A stretch of DNA of 64,000 nucleotides from Nakamurella multipartita DSM 44233 (GTDB lineage: Bacteria > Actinomycetota > Actinomycetes > Mycobacteriales > Nakamurellaceae): positions 3,658,001 to 3,722,000 of the forward strand of contig NC_013235.1 of the NCBI RefSeq assembly GCF_000024365.1, given 5' to 3'. Below are positions 51,946-60,750 of this stretch, piece after piece; position 1 is the stretch's first letter, and each line of letters starts with the position of its first letter. The position numbers were made by a program, and so were the translations under genes. The notes under the pieces were generated by a model, which had not been told where the DNA came from, made no database searches, and worked only from the letters and a program-made list of their open reading frames with translations.

Positions 51946-52466
51946 TCCGGCAGTTCGATCACCATGCCCGCGCTGGTCCAGGTCGGCGCCGCGCCGAAGG
52001 CCCGGAACAGGCCGAGCACCCGCCGGTTCTCCGAGTCGACGGCCGTGACGATGCGTCGGGCCGGCCGGGGTCGATGCTCCGCCAGCAGCTGACCGAGGAC
52101 CTGACCGAGCCCGGCCCCCTGGTAATCGTCGGCGACGACCATGCCGACGTCCAGGATGTCCGGGTCGTCCGGGTACCGCAGGATGCGGCCGACACCGACC
52201 AGCTGCTCGGCCCCGTCGACGGTGTCGAAGGCGGCGAAGGCGACGTGGTCGACCCCGTCCACCGAATCGATCAGATGGCGCAGGGCCGCGGCGCTGAGGG
52301 TCTGCGGGGCCGAGCCGAACCGCAGTTGCTTGGACCGGGCCGACAGGTGCCCGAAGGCCGCCGCCAGGGCGGCGCTGTCACCGGCCCGGACCGGCCGGAT
52401 CTGCACCTGGCGGCCGTCCCGCAGGGTCAGCGGTGCGCCGTCCCGGTCGGTCATCCGGTCGACCAC
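51897..52466 (-). CDS. GNAT family N-acetyltransferase
   Basis: A 189-residue GNAT acetyltransferase that moves an acetyl group from acetyl-CoA to an amine. The acetyl-CoA pocket is DVGMVVADDYQGAGLGQVLG near residue 105 (motif A Q-x-x-G-x-G as QGAGLG). N-terminal IRPVRAGDSAALAAAFGHLS is typical. The subgroup resembles the protein-lysine Pat-like enzymes without the extra domain. The GTG at 52466 is a possible start; an ATG at 52454 is an alternative. It converges on the GT4-like gene. Confidence 0.9.
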   Translation of the reverse strand: MVDRMTDRDGAPLTLRDGRQVQIRPVRAGDSAALAAAFGHLSARSKQLRFGSAPQTLSAAALRHLIDSVDGVDHVAFAAFDTVDGAEQLVGVGRILRYPDDPDILDVGMVVADDYQGAGLGQVLGQLLAEHRPRPARRIVTAVDSENRRVLGLFRAFGAAPTWTSAGMVIELPDYATDPGPVPDPPAGR

Positions 52467-52547
52467 GCGCGGACCGTCCCTTCCTCGGAGCGGCCGGCGG
52501 CAACGCCGGCCCCTCCTACAGAATGGACCAGGCCGGCCCGGCGGTGC

Positions 52548-53411
52548 TCAGGCGGCGACCAACGCGCGCGGGGCGACCTCGCGCAGGTGGGTCAGGATCA
52601 GCCGGGCGACCGTGTCCGGCGCGTCCGAGATCGGCACGTGGTTCAGGCCGGCCAGCCAGACCAGCCGGGCCCCGGGGATGAGCAGCTGGTAGCGCGAGAT
52701 CTGCTGTGTCATCAGCGGATCGGCGGTGCCCTGGAGCAGCAGGGTGGGGGCGGTGATGCTGTCCAGCCGGGTCGGCCAGTCGAACATGGAGGCCCAGTTG
52801 GTGCTCTCGTAGGCGGGCGCGCCGGCGTAGCCGGTCAGCAGCTCGCGGGCGTCGGCCGGCGCCAGCTGCCAGGGCAGGCTGCGGCTGCCGGCGAAGAACA
52901 CCGAGCGGCCGGCCGGGGTCATGCTCAGCAACCCGGCAGCGGGGGCCAGCGTCATCGCCGCCCCGCGGCCGGCGACCAGCGCGACGAACCCCAGGACCCG
53001 CTCCAGCGGGGTGCCCAGGCCGTCGGGAGCGATCGCGACGACGGAGCGCACGCGGCTGGACTCGGCCAGCTGGATCGCCACCCGGGCGCCCAGGGAGTAG
53101 CCGGCCACGTGGTACTCGTCGATGCCCAGCTGATCCAGCGTGGCGGTCACCGCGTCGGCCAGGTTTGCCGCCGTCGGCAGCACGGTCCACGGCAGCGCCG
53201 GCGATCCGCCGAAACCGGGCAGGTCGATCGCGATTACGTCGTACTCGGCGGCCAGGGCGGCCATCACCGGACGCCAGCCGACCGAGGACTCGCCCAGGCC
53301 GTGCAGCAGCACCAGCGGCTCTCCGGCGCCGCTGCGGTGCACCTGCAGCTCGCCGGGCGCCACCGGATCGGTGGGGTCGACGGGGGTGCTGGGGATCGCG
53401 GTGATGCTCAT
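52548..53411 (-). CDS. Alpha/beta hydrolase
   Basis: A 287-residue alpha/beta hydrolase. It has LVLLHGLGESSVGWRPVM (oxyanion HG) near residue 33, the nucleophile in VAGYSLGARVA near 103, an acid in GTADPLMTQQISRYQLLI near 228 and the catalytic His in LAGLNHVPISDAPDTVARL near 258. Esterase, lactonase or dehalogenase-like activity cannot be distinguished. The ATG at 53411 follows GGAAGG. It stands apart from its neighbours. Confidence 0.92.
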   Translation of the reverse strand: MSITAIPSTPVDPTDPVAPGELQVHRSGAGEPLVLLHGLGESSVGWRPVMAALAAEYDVIAIDLPGFGGSPALPWTVLPTAANLADAVTATLDQLGIDEYHVAGYSLGARVAIQLAESSRVRSVVAIAPDGLGTPLERVLGFVALVAGRGAAMTLAPAAGLLSMTPAGRSVFFAGSRSLPWQLAPADARELLTGYAGAPAYESTNWASMFDWPTRLDSITAPTLLLQGTADPLMTQQISRYQLLIPGARLVWLAGLNHVPISDAPDTVARLILTHLREVAPRALVAA

Positions 53412-53705
53412 GTGGGCCTTCCGGTTGGTTCCGCAGACCGCCGGCCACCGGTGACCGGGGCGGTGCGGGCGGGAGCCCACCTGGCGGTGAAACACGAACG
53501 ATGCGCAGCATTCACCGGCGGACGCAGTCAGGTCCTCGGTCGAATCGCGGCATTCGATGAGGACGGCAGTGACCTCGCTACGGTTCACGCTAACGCCTGC
53601 GACCACCCGCGCGATGCCGATCCGGGTGTGAGATGACTCCGCTCACGGGCCGTTTGACCTGGTGAACGCCGGGAACCGCCGGCAGGGCGTAGCGTCGGGT
53701 CCCTG
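53412..53705. other. Gene-free gap between alpha/beta hydrolase and GT4 genes
   Basis: About 294 bases holding the divergent promoters of the hydrolase (-) and GT4 (+) genes. No repeat, hairpin or supported reading frame is seen. The half next to the GT4 gene contains no recognisable -35/-10 pair. Confidence 0.3.
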
Positions 53706-54713
53706 ATGAGAGTCGCGATGCTGGCCCCGGTGGCCTGGCGTACCCCGCCCCTGCACTACGGGCCCTGGGAGCTGGTGAGCAGTCTGCTGACCGAGGGACT
53801 GGTCGCCGCCGGGGTCCCGGTCACGCTGTTCGCCACCCTGGACTCGGTGACCACGGCCGAGCTGGACGGGGTGTGCCCGCACGGGTACGCCCAGGATCCG
53901 GACATGGACGGCCGGATCTGGGAGGCCTTGCACGTCGCCCACGCGCTGGGGCGCTCCGGCGAGTTCGACCTGGTGCACAACCAGCTGGACTGGCTGCCGC
54001 TAGCCTTCGACCGGCACTGCCGGGCCCCGATGGTCACCACCATCCACGGCTTCTCCGGGGCGGCCATCCTGCCGGCCTACCGCCGGTCCAGCTCGGCGTT
54101 CGTGGCGATCTCGGCGGCCGATCGCGCGCCGGAGCTGGACTACATCGCCACCGTGCATCACGGCATCGACCTGGACGCGCTGCCGCTGCGGTCCACGGCC
54201 GGGCCGGAGCTGGTCGCGTTCGGCCGGATCCACCCGGACAAGGGCACCGCGCAGGCCATCGCGATCGCCCGGGCCGCCGGCCGGCGGCTGATCATCTGCG
54301 GGATCGTCCAGGACGAGGCGTATTTCGCCGAGCAAGTACAGCCGCACCTCGACGGCGACCAGGTGCGCTACCTGGGCTCGATCGGTCCCGAGCAACGGGC
54401 GCAGGTGCTCGGCGGGGCGGCCGTGCTGCTGCACCCGATCGGGTTCGACGAGCCGTTCGGCCTGTCCGTGGTGGAGGCCATGGCCTGCGGCACCCCGGTG
54501 GTCGCCTACCGCCGCGGGTCCATGGCCGAGGTGGTCGACGAGGGCGTCACCGGCTATCTCGCGCACGACGTGCCCTCCGCGGTCGCCGCGGTGACCGCGG
54601 CGACCCGGCTGGACCGGGACCGGGTCGGGGCCCGGGCCCGGGAACGGTTCGGCGTGGCCCGGATGGTGCAGGACTACCTGCGGGTGTACGAGCAGATCCT
54701 CGCCCGCCGCTGA
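53706..54713 (+). CDS. Family 4 glycosyltransferase
   Basis: A 335-residue GT4 enzyme of compact size. It has MLAPVAWRTPPLHYGPWELV at the start, DLVHNQLDWLPLAFDRHCRA near residue 88, VAFGRIHPDKGTAQAIAIAR near 170 (Gly-Arg-x4-Lys donor site) and the E-x7-E block DEPFGLSVVEAMACGTPVVA near 248. It is related to the GT4 at 45243-46385. It converges on the GH130 operon with 36 bases between stops. Preceded by a ~290-base gap with no gene. Confidence 0.92.
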   Translation: MRVAMLAPVAWRTPPLHYGPWELVSSLLTEGLVAAGVPVTLFATLDSVTTAELDGVCPHGYAQDPDMDGRIWEALHVAHALGRSGEFDLVHNQLDWLPLAFDRHCRAPMVTTIHGFSGAAILPAYRRSSSAFVAISAADRAPELDYIATVHHGIDLDALPLRSTAGPELVAFGRIHPDKGTAQAIAIARAAGRRLIICGIVQDEAYFAEQVQPHLDGDQVRYLGSIGPEQRAQVLGGAAVLLHPIGFDEPFGLSVVEAMACGTPVVAYRRGSMAEVVDEGVTGYLAHDVPSAVAAVTAATRLDRDRVGARARERFGVARMVQDYLRVYEQILARR

Positions 54714-54749
54714 CGGTCCGGATCTGATGCCAAAGAATGGTTCTCGCCG

Positions 54750-56234
54750 TCAGAGCGCGGAGATGACCCCACCGTCAAGGAGTTCGTCGAGCAGCTCGTC
54801 CAGATCGAGCCAGGCGACGCCGATCCGCGCGTCGTCGATGCCGAACGGTACCCACAGCCGGCCGTCGTGCCGGACCGGGCCGCAGGAGTAGACCACGTTG
54901 GGCACGTACCCGTCCCGCTCGCCGTCAATCGGCTCCAGCAGGGGGTGGCGCAGCGAGCCGATCACCCGGGACGGGTCGTCCAGGTCGAGCAGGATGGCGC
55001 CGATCGCGTAGGTGCGCATCGGACCCACCCCGTGGGTGAGCACCAGCCAGCCGCGCTCGGTCTCGACCGGCGGGCCGCAGTTGCCCACCTGCACCACTTC
55101 CCAGGCCCGGCTCGGCCCGTACAGCAGGGTCGGCTCGGACCAGCGGAATCCGTCCGTGGAGTAGGCCAGGCTGATGTTCTCGCCGTCGGTGCGGCACAAC
55201 GCCAGGTGCCGCCCGCCGACCAGCCGCGGGAACAGGGCCATGCCCTTGTTCCGGGCGGCCGACCCAGCCAGCCGGTAGGCGTTGAACTCGCGCAGATCCG
55301 AGCTGATCAGCAGCCGCGGGGCGATCTGGTGGCCGTCGTAGGCGGTGTAGGTCGCCCGGTACTCCACCACCCCGTCCGGGTCGACGAAGCGGGTGAACCG
55401 CGCGTCCTCCAGTCCGTTGCTCTCCTCGGCCGCATTGGGCTGCAGGATCCGTTGGGCCAGCGCAGTGTCGGCGTCGAACTCGACCCGGTAGGCCGAGGAC
55501 ACCACCCGGCGGACCAGGTCGATGGTGGCCGGTCCACCTAGGCGGGCCAGCAGGTCGCCGGGGGCATGGGCCAGCACCCGCTCCAGATCGACGACGTCGA
55601 ACAGGTCGGGCAGCTCGTGCAGCAGGGTCGCGCCCAGGGTGTCCACGACGCCGTGGTCGGCCAGCACCGCGGCCAACTGGCTGTTGCGCCACTGGGCCGG
55701 CGAGCTGCGGCCGGTGACCAGCGGTCGTTCCCGGTCCTGGAACTCCCACTGCGCACCGGGCCCGATGACGGCGGTGCCGAAGGCGATCGCGGAGATGTGT
55801 CCCTCCCCGATGGCCCGCAGGCTCACCGCCACCCGCAGCTGCCCGTCCAACAGGCCGGACTGATCGGGGTGCGGCACGGCGCTCGGGTTGCACAGCGCGG
55901 CGGACTCGGTGGCGTACTCGGCGGTGACGCTGGCCCCCAGCACCAGCATGCGCGCCGCCGAGACCGGGGTGTCCCCGATCCGGGAGGCGATGATCACGGC
56001 GTGCCCGTCCAGGATGGCCGGCAGGTCACGGTGCCGCGCGGAGAAGTCCCGCAGCACCTGCTCGGCCAGCACCTGCACGTCCGCCTCGGGAAGGGCCAGC
56101 ACCCGGTCGGCGATGCCCCCGACCCGCGAGCGTTCGTGCTGGGTCTGCTCGCCGGGCAGGAACAGGCGGGCCACCACCCGCGCCGGATCCGGCTCGAGCC
56201 GGACGGACAGCCGATGCGCGAGAACCTGTTTCAC
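54750..56234 (-). CDS. GH130-family glycoside phosphorylase-like protein (beta-mannoside type)
   Basis: A 494-residue member of the GH130 clan, beta-propeller enzymes that phosphorolyse beta-mannosides. The GH130 landmark EESNGLEDARFTRFVDPDG lies near residue 272, followed by NKGMALFPRLVGGRHLALCR near 330 and a late block GERDGYVPNVVYSCGPVRH near 445. An extra N-terminal region of ~200 residues (FLPGEQTQHERSRVGGIADR) precedes the propeller, as in the long actinobacterial subgroup. The GTG at 56234 overlaps the previous stop (GTGA). Last gene of a three-gene operon with GT4 and an alpha/alpha-barrel protein. Specific linkage is unknown. Confidence 0.88.
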   Translation of the reverse strand: MKQVLAHRLSVRLEPDPARVVARLFLPGEQTQHERSRVGGIADRVLALPEADVQVLAEQVLRDFSARHRDLPAILDGHAVIIASRIGDTPVSAARMLVLGASVTAEYATESAALCNPSAVPHPDQSGLLDGQLRVAVSLRAIGEGHISAIAFGTAVIGPGAQWEFQDRERPLVTGRSSPAQWRNSQLAAVLADHGVVDTLGATLLHELPDLFDVVDLERVLAHAPGDLLARLGGPATIDLVRRVVSSAYRVEFDADTALAQRILQPNAAEESNGLEDARFTRFVDPDGVVEYRATYTAYDGHQIAPRLLISSDLREFNAYRLAGSAARNKGMALFPRLVGGRHLALCRTDGENISLAYSTDGFRWSEPTLLYGPSRAWEVVQVGNCGPPVETERGWLVLTHGVGPMRTYAIGAILLDLDDPSRVIGSLRHPLLEPIDGERDGYVPNVVYSCGPVRHDGRLWVPFGIDDARIGVAWLDLDELLDELLDGGVISAL

Positions 56235-57286
56235 CGGAGCTCGGCGGCCTGCCGCGCCAGCTGCGCGGTCGCCAGCAGGGCCAGAGTCGATTCCGCGCCC
56301 TGGTTCTCGTTGCGACCGGCCGGTTCCAGGCCGTCGTACCCGGCCCCGGTGGCCGGGTCGTACATGACCGTCGCGGCATCGTTGTCGCCCAGGAACCAGC
56401 GTTGGGCCAGTTCGACCCCGGTGAGCCACGCCGGATCTCCGGTCACCCGGTGGGCCGTCGCGCAGGCCTGCGCGATGGCGGCGATCTCGATCGGCTGCTG
56501 GTCGAACCCGCCGCCGACCTCGCCCGGACCGCGACCGGCCACCGGGGTCACCGACAGCCGGCCGTCCTGCACCTCGGTGCGCATCAGGAACGTCAGCAGC
56601 TCCAGGCCGCGGGCCAGCACGTCGTCGTCGGGCAGCACGGCCCCGGCGACCAGCAGGGCCTCGGCCAGGGTGGCGTTCGCGTAGGTCAGCCGCGGTTCGG
56701 GCCACACCCATCCGGGTGCCGCCGGCTGCCGGCCGAGGGTGTGCGCGAGGTGCTCGAGCAGGGCCCGGGCGGCCGGCTCGGCCGGCCGGACCCGCAGCAG
56801 CTCGGCCGCGCCGAGCGCGGCGAACGCCGACGCGCGGTGATCCGGGGACCGCCGCTGGGCGGCGATCCGGAACCCGGCCAAGGCGCGGGCTCGCCGGCCC
56901 GCGGTGGGCGACGACGCGGCCGCCACGCCCAGGCTCCACAGGGCCCGGCCCCACCAGTCACCCAGTCCGGCGTCGTCGGCCCACCGCCCCTGCGGGTCCA
57001 TCCGGTTGTGGCAGGCCCCGTCGGGACTCAGCGCGGACAGCACGAACGCGAGGTAGCCCTCGTGCAGGCGCTGCACCACCGGTCCGGGATGCGGTTCCTG
57101 GCTGGTGACGACCAGGGCCCGGGCCACGTCGTCGACGCAGTAGCCGTGCTCGACCCGCGGCGTGGCCAGCCGCGCGTGCTCGAACAGGCCACGCTCGTCG
57201 GTCAGTGCTTCCAGGTGGTCGAAGACCGGCCGGATCCGGTCGGCCGGAACCACCGGGGCCGTCGGGCCGGCGTCCACCGGCCTCAC
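56231..57286 (-). CDS. (Alpha/alpha)-barrel glycoside-processing-like protein
   Basis: A 351-residue, nearly all-helical protein. Repeated helix pairs (FDHLEALTDERGLFEHARLA, PRVEHGYCVDDVARALVVTS, HNRMDPQGRWADDAGLGDWW, GGFDQQPIEIAAIAQACATA) give the look of an alpha/alpha toroid, as in unsaturated glucuronyl hydrolases and N-acylglucosamine 2-epimerases. Conserved Asp/Glu and His residues in DDVARA, DDAGLGDWWGRALW and DQQPIEIAA are candidate catalytic residues. In several actinobacteria such a protein sits between a GT4 and a GH130 gene. The GTG at 57286 overlaps the GT4 stop by four bases. Function unknown. Confidence 0.75.
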   Translation of the reverse strand: MRPVDAGPTAPVVPADRIRPVFDHLEALTDERGLFEHARLATPRVEHGYCVDDVARALVVTSQEPHPGPVVQRLHEGYLAFVLSALSPDGACHNRMDPQGRWADDAGLGDWWGRALWSLGVAAASSPTAGRRARALAGFRIAAQRRSPDHRASAFAALGAAELLRVRPAEPAARALLEHLAHTLGRQPAAPGWVWPEPRLTYANATLAEALLVAGAVLPDDDVLARGLELLTFLMRTEVQDGRLSVTPVAGRGPGEVGGGFDQQPIEIAAIAQACATAHRVTGDPAWLTGVELAQRWFLGDNDAATVMYDPATGAGYDGLEPAGRNENQGAESTLALLATAQLARQAAELR

Positions 57287-58482
57287 GCGGCCACCACGCC
57301 GGCCTGGGCGATCAGCCGTTCGGCCAGGAAGCGGTACTGCTTGGCCACCGCGGACCACCGCAGGTCGGGCGCCGCGGCCGCGGCCGCCCGGGACATGCTC
57401 GCGGCCAGCTCCGGGCTGGTGATCACCCGGCGCAGACCCTCGGCGATGGAGACCGGGTCGCGGTGCGGGACCACGATGCCGGCGCCCCCCGAGAGCAGCT
57501 CGACGGCGTGCGGGAAGCGGGTCGCCACCACGGGTTTGCCGGCGGCGACCGCTTCGATGAGCACCCCGGAGGTGACCTGTTCGGTCGAGTCGTAGGGCAG
57601 CAGCACCACGTCGGCGGCGGCGACCAGGGACGCCAGGGTGGGCGTGTCCAGGTACCGGCCCTCCAGGTGCACCGACCCGGTCAGCGACCGGCGTTCGATC
57701 CGCCGCTGCAGGCCCTCGCGGTACTGCTCGCCCTGGTGCAGCAGCACCTTCGGGTGGGTCTGCCCGGCGACCACGTAGTGGATCGACGGGCGCAGGTCCT
57801 TGAGGTGGGCCATTGCCTCGATGCCCCACTCGATGCCCTTGCCGGGGCCGAGCAGGCCCCAGGTCAGCACGGTCGGCGTGTCGGTCTCGGTGTCGGTACC
57901 TGCGGTGCCGATCGTCGGGGTCGCGGCCGGCACGGGCACCGGGAAGGTCGACTCGGGCGCGCCGTGGGCGATCACGCCGACCTTGGCCGGGTCGACCCGG
58001 TAGCCGGTCAGCAGCCGGCGGTGCGCGGTCTCGGACATGGTGACGACGGCGCCGGCGGCGGCCAGCACACCGTCCAGCACGATCCGCTGGTGGGCGGTCG
58101 GCTCGGTCAGCACGGTGTGCAGCACGACGATGGTGGGCACGGTCAGGCCGGCCAGCAGGGCGAGGACCTCGTCGCCGTCCGGTCCGCCGTAGATGCCGAA
58201 CTCGTGCTGGACGATGACCACGTCGCACCGGTTCAGACGGTCGATCGAGCGGGCTGCGGTCCGCGGGTCACCGGCGACAATGTCGACACCGCCGACACCG
58301 CCGACACCGTCGCCGACGGCCTCGCGACCGCGGTGCGCGGCCGGCGCGCTCTCCAGCAGCCGGGCGATCCGGGACTCGGCCGTGCCGCCGGCCGTCAGGG
58401 CGCCGGACAACGAAGCGGTGAAGGTAGCCAGACCGCACTGGGTCGGCGGATAGGTGCTGATGAAACCGAAGCGCATGGGCAT
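57283..58482 (-). CDS. Family 4 glycosyltransferase
   Basis: A 399-residue GT-B enzyme, first of the GH130 operon. It shows MRFGFISTYPPTQCGLATFT at the start, VVIVQHEFGIYGGPDGDEVL near residue 88, LTWGLLGPGKGIEWGIEAMA near 208 (donor-side Gly/Lys) and DVVLLPYDSTEQVTSGVLIE near 290, where GVLIE plus later AVAAGKPVVAT form the E-x7-like ending. A Gly/Val-rich insert (VGDGVGGVGGVDIV) after residue 55 reflects an in-frame GTCGACACC-type repeat. ATG codons at 58482 and 58476 are both possible. Confidence 0.9.
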   Translation of the reverse strand: MPMRFGFISTYPPTQCGLATFTASLSGALTAGGTAESRIARLLESAPAAHRGREAVGDGVGGVGGVDIVAGDPRTAARSIDRLNRCDVVIVQHEFGIYGGPDGDEVLALLAGLTVPTIVVLHTVLTEPTAHQRIVLDGVLAAAGAVVTMSETAHRRLLTGYRVDPAKVGVIAHGAPESTFPVPVPAATPTIGTAGTDTETDTPTVLTWGLLGPGKGIEWGIEAMAHLKDLRPSIHYVVAGQTHPKVLLHQGEQYREGLQRRIERRSLTGSVHLEGRYLDTPTLASLVAAADVVLLPYDSTEQVTSGVLIEAVAAGKPVVATRFPHAVELLSGGAGIVVPHRDPVSIAEGLRRVITSPELAASMSRAAAAAAPDLRWSAVAKQYRFLAERLIAQAGVVAA

Positions 58483-58769
58483 GAATAGAACGCCTTCCCG
58501 TACGACCGCCGGGTCAGAGGTGACGGCCAGCGGTCTTCACGCGATGATCAGGACCGCCGGCAGCGTGGAAGCCAGGCAATCGGGGACACGGCGATCGGAC
58601 TGCCGCGGGCCGCAGTTCCGGCCGCCGCCCACGTCGAAAGGGTCTCGATCCAGGCGAACACACGCCACGGACTGGCGCTTCGATCACCAGTCTACAGGCG
58701 CTCGGCCCCGCCCCCGCGCGTCGCGAGTCCCGGCCGCGCTACCGTGGCGGGCTTTGGCACGATGACGGC
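58483..58769. other. Gene-free gap between the GH130 operon and the MhuD-like gene
   Basis: About 287 bases with the divergent promoters of the GT4-GH130 operon (-) and the MhuD-like gene (+). No iron box (IdeR-like palindrome) and no other conserved element could be recognised by eye. Confidence 0.3.
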
Positions 58770-59102
58770 ATGACTATCATCAAGATCAATGCGATCACCG
58801 TGCCCGCGGACAGCGGCGACGAACTGGCCCGGCGCTTCGCCGCCCGGGCCGGCGCGGTGGACAACCAGGACGGCTTCGAGGGCTTCGAACTGTTGCAGCC
58901 GACCGATGAGCGGACCACCTGGCTGGTGCTGACCCGCTGGCGGGACGAGGAGTCCTTCCAGGCCTGGCTGAACTCCCCCGCGTTCGGGCACGGGCATCGC
59001 TCGGCCGCGGAGCGCTCGGGGGGCGCGGCGCCGCAGCCGGTCGCGGTGCACAGCGAGCTCTGGTCCTATCAGGTCGCCGACCTGGCCACCGGGGCGGTCT
59101 GA
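58770..59102 (+). CDS. MhuD-like heme-degrading monooxygenase
   Basis: A 110-residue ABM-fold protein close to mycobacterial MhuD (Rv3592), which opens heme without releasing carbon monoxide. Key residues are kept: Asn7 (IIKINAI), Trp66 (FQAWLNSPAF) and a heme-ligand His at 74 (FGHGHR), with the ESFQAWLN segment aligned to EAFQAWAN in MhuD. Length is normal. It would act as a dimer in the cytosol to recover iron from heme. No heme uptake gene or iron box is visible nearby; it is followed by a TIM-barrel gene after 39 bases. Confidence 0.9.
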   Translation: MTIIKINAITVPADSGDELARRFAARAGAVDNQDGFEGFELLQPTDERTTWLVLTRWRDEESFQAWLNSPAFGHGHRSAAERSGGAAPQPVAVHSELWSYQVADLATGAV

Positions 59103-59141
59103 CGGCGGATCGGCCCGGCCGGTCCGGCAGACTGTGACACC

Positions 59142-59927
59142 GTGAACAGGATCGCGCTGCAGGAGTCCACCGCGCCGGGCGTGGCGCCGCACACCTTGGT
59201 CGACATCGCCCACCGCGCCGCCTTCGACTCGATCGGCCTGAAGGTCACCCACTCGGCCGGGGCCGACGCCTGGTGGCACAAGGGCGCCGGCTCGGCCGAG
59301 CTCGTCTCCGTGGTGGAACACCTGCTGGCCAACCGGGTCTCGGTGCTCGACGTGGGCCGGGTCGAGCTCGGCGGGCCGCCAAACGACGAGTCGTACCGCA
59401 AGGTGCTCGACCTGGCCTCCCGGCTGGGCGCCCGGTACGTGACCGCCAGCCCGGTGCCGGTCGCCGAGCAGGTCAGCTCCCCCACCGAGGAGTTCGCCCG
59501 GCTGGTCCGCGACTGCGAGGACTACCTGCTGGTGCCGTTGCTGCTGCCGGCGCCGGCCAGCAGCGTGCCGACCGACGCGCAGGCGTTGCGGATCGTCCGG
59601 GAGGTCGGCGGGGCGGTGATCGTCACCGCCACCACCGACCGGTCCGCGTTCGAGATCGAGGCGCAGGTGCTGGAGGCCGGCAACCAGCTCGGCTACGTGC
59701 GCCTGCTCGCCGAACAGCTCGACGCGACCACCGAGGAGCAGTCGGCCGGCTTGTTGGCCACGGTGCCGGTGCACGTGCCGATCGCCGTCGGATCCGCGGC
59801 GCCGGCCGAGCGGCACGATCTGGAGACCCGGGCGCACCGGTGGAGCGTGCTGGTGGACCGGATGCTGGAGCATCCGCTGGCCCGGGACCGGCGCCTGTCG
59901 CTCGGCCTGGAAGGTGCCCGCGACTGA
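59142..59927 (+). CDS. TIM-barrel sugar phosphate isomerase/epimerase-like protein
   Basis: A 261-residue protein of the AP-endonuclease-2 TIM-barrel superfamily: ALQESTAPGVAPHTLVDIAH at the start, SVLDVGRVELGGPPNDESYR near residue 68, DLASRLGARYVTASPVP near 95 and QVLEAGNQLGYVRLLAEQLD near 175. Several usual metal ligands (His in the central strands) cannot be seen clearly, so activity is uncertain. The GTG at 59142 is used. Same strand as the MhuD gene and 39 bases downstream, perhaps co-transcribed. No substrate can be named. Confidence 0.8.
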   Translation: MNRIALQESTAPGVAPHTLVDIAHRAAFDSIGLKVTHSAGADAWWHKGAGSAELVSVVEHLLANRVSVLDVGRVELGGPPNDESYRKVLDLASRLGARYVTASPVPVAEQVSSPTEEFARLVRDCEDYLLVPLLLPAPASSVPTDAQALRIVREVGGAVIVTATTDRSAFEIEAQVLEAGNQLGYVRLLAEQLDATTEEQSAGLLATVPVHVPIAVGSAAPAERHDLETRAHRWSVLVDRMLEHPLARDRRLSLGLEGARD

Positions 59928-59951
59928 ACCGGCGGTCGATCGCGGTCGGGG

Positions 59952-60713
59952 TCAGCCGTAGGCCTGGATGGCCAGGTGGACGGCCAGGCCCAGCCCGGCG
60001 GCGCCGATCAGGTAGCGCAGCAGCGTGACCGGCGCCCACCGGACCACCTTGGGCCCCAGCCAGGCGCCGATCAGGCAACCGATGCTCATCGGCACCACCG
60101 CCGCCCAGTCGACCGGGGCCAGGAAAATGAAGATCAGCGCGGCGATTCCGTTCGCGCAGCCCAGCACCGTGTTCTTCAGGGCGTTCGCCCGGGGCAGCGT
60201 GTCGTGCGTGGTGTGCAGCAGCATGGCGAGCAGCAGCACGCCGGCGGCCGCCCCGAAGTAGCCGCCGTAGATGCAGATCACGGCCATCCCGAGCGCCTCG
60301 ACCAAGCGCGTGCGAGGGGTGGCGGACCCGGCGATGTGCCCCTCCGGCGGCGGGCGTCGCGGCACCAGGATGGTCAGCGAGGCGAACCCGATCAGCGCGG
60401 GCACGATCTTCTCGAACCCCTCCGCCGGGGTGGACAGCAGCAAGGCCGCGCCGATGACGCCGCCGAGCACGGCCATCGGGGCCAGCCGGCGGATCCGGGG
60501 CCCCTGCCCGACCAGTTCGGGCCGGGAGCTGAGTACCGAGCCGATCCCGGTGAACACCAGGGCCACCGTGTTGGTGACGTTGGCGCTGACCGGCGACAGG
60601 CCGACGGCCAGCAGCGCCGGGTAGGTGGCCAGCGAGGCCAGGCCGGCGATGGTGCCGAACAGCCCGCCGGCGATACCGGCCACCAGCAGCAGGGCGAACT
60701 CGACGACCGTCAC
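59952..60713 (-). CDS. TauE/SafE family membrane protein
   Basis: A 253-residue membrane protein with about eight helices in two similar halves, typical of sulfite and organosulfonate exporters of the TauE/SafE family: LLVAGIAGGLFGTIAGLASL near residue 8, VSANVTNTVALVFTGIGSVL near 43, and GGYFGAAAGVLLLAMLLHT in the second half. The GTG at 60713 is used. It begins 37 bases after the rel stop, so it may be read from the same transcript. Substrate unknown. Confidence 0.9.
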   Translation of the reverse strand: MTVVEFALLLVAGIAGGLFGTIAGLASLATYPALLAVGLSPVSANVTNTVALVFTGIGSVLSSRPELVGQGPRIRRLAPMAVLGGVIGAALLLSTPAEGFEKIVPALIGFASLTILVPRRPPPEGHIAGSATPRTRLVEALGMAVICIYGGYFGAAAGVLLLAMLLHTTHDTLPRANALKNTVLGCANGIAALIFIFLAPVDWAAVVPMSIGCLIGAWLGPKVVRWAPVTLLRYLIGAAGLGLAVHLAIQAYG

Positions 60714-60750
60714 CGGCTGATCGTCGCAGACCCCGGCCTCGGGTCAGCGG

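Noticed and set aside
58259-58320. GTCGACACC-like direct repeats as a CRISPR or minisatellite
   Set aside because: Short imperfect triplet-codon repeats inside the GT4 gene that keep the frame; no spacer structure.
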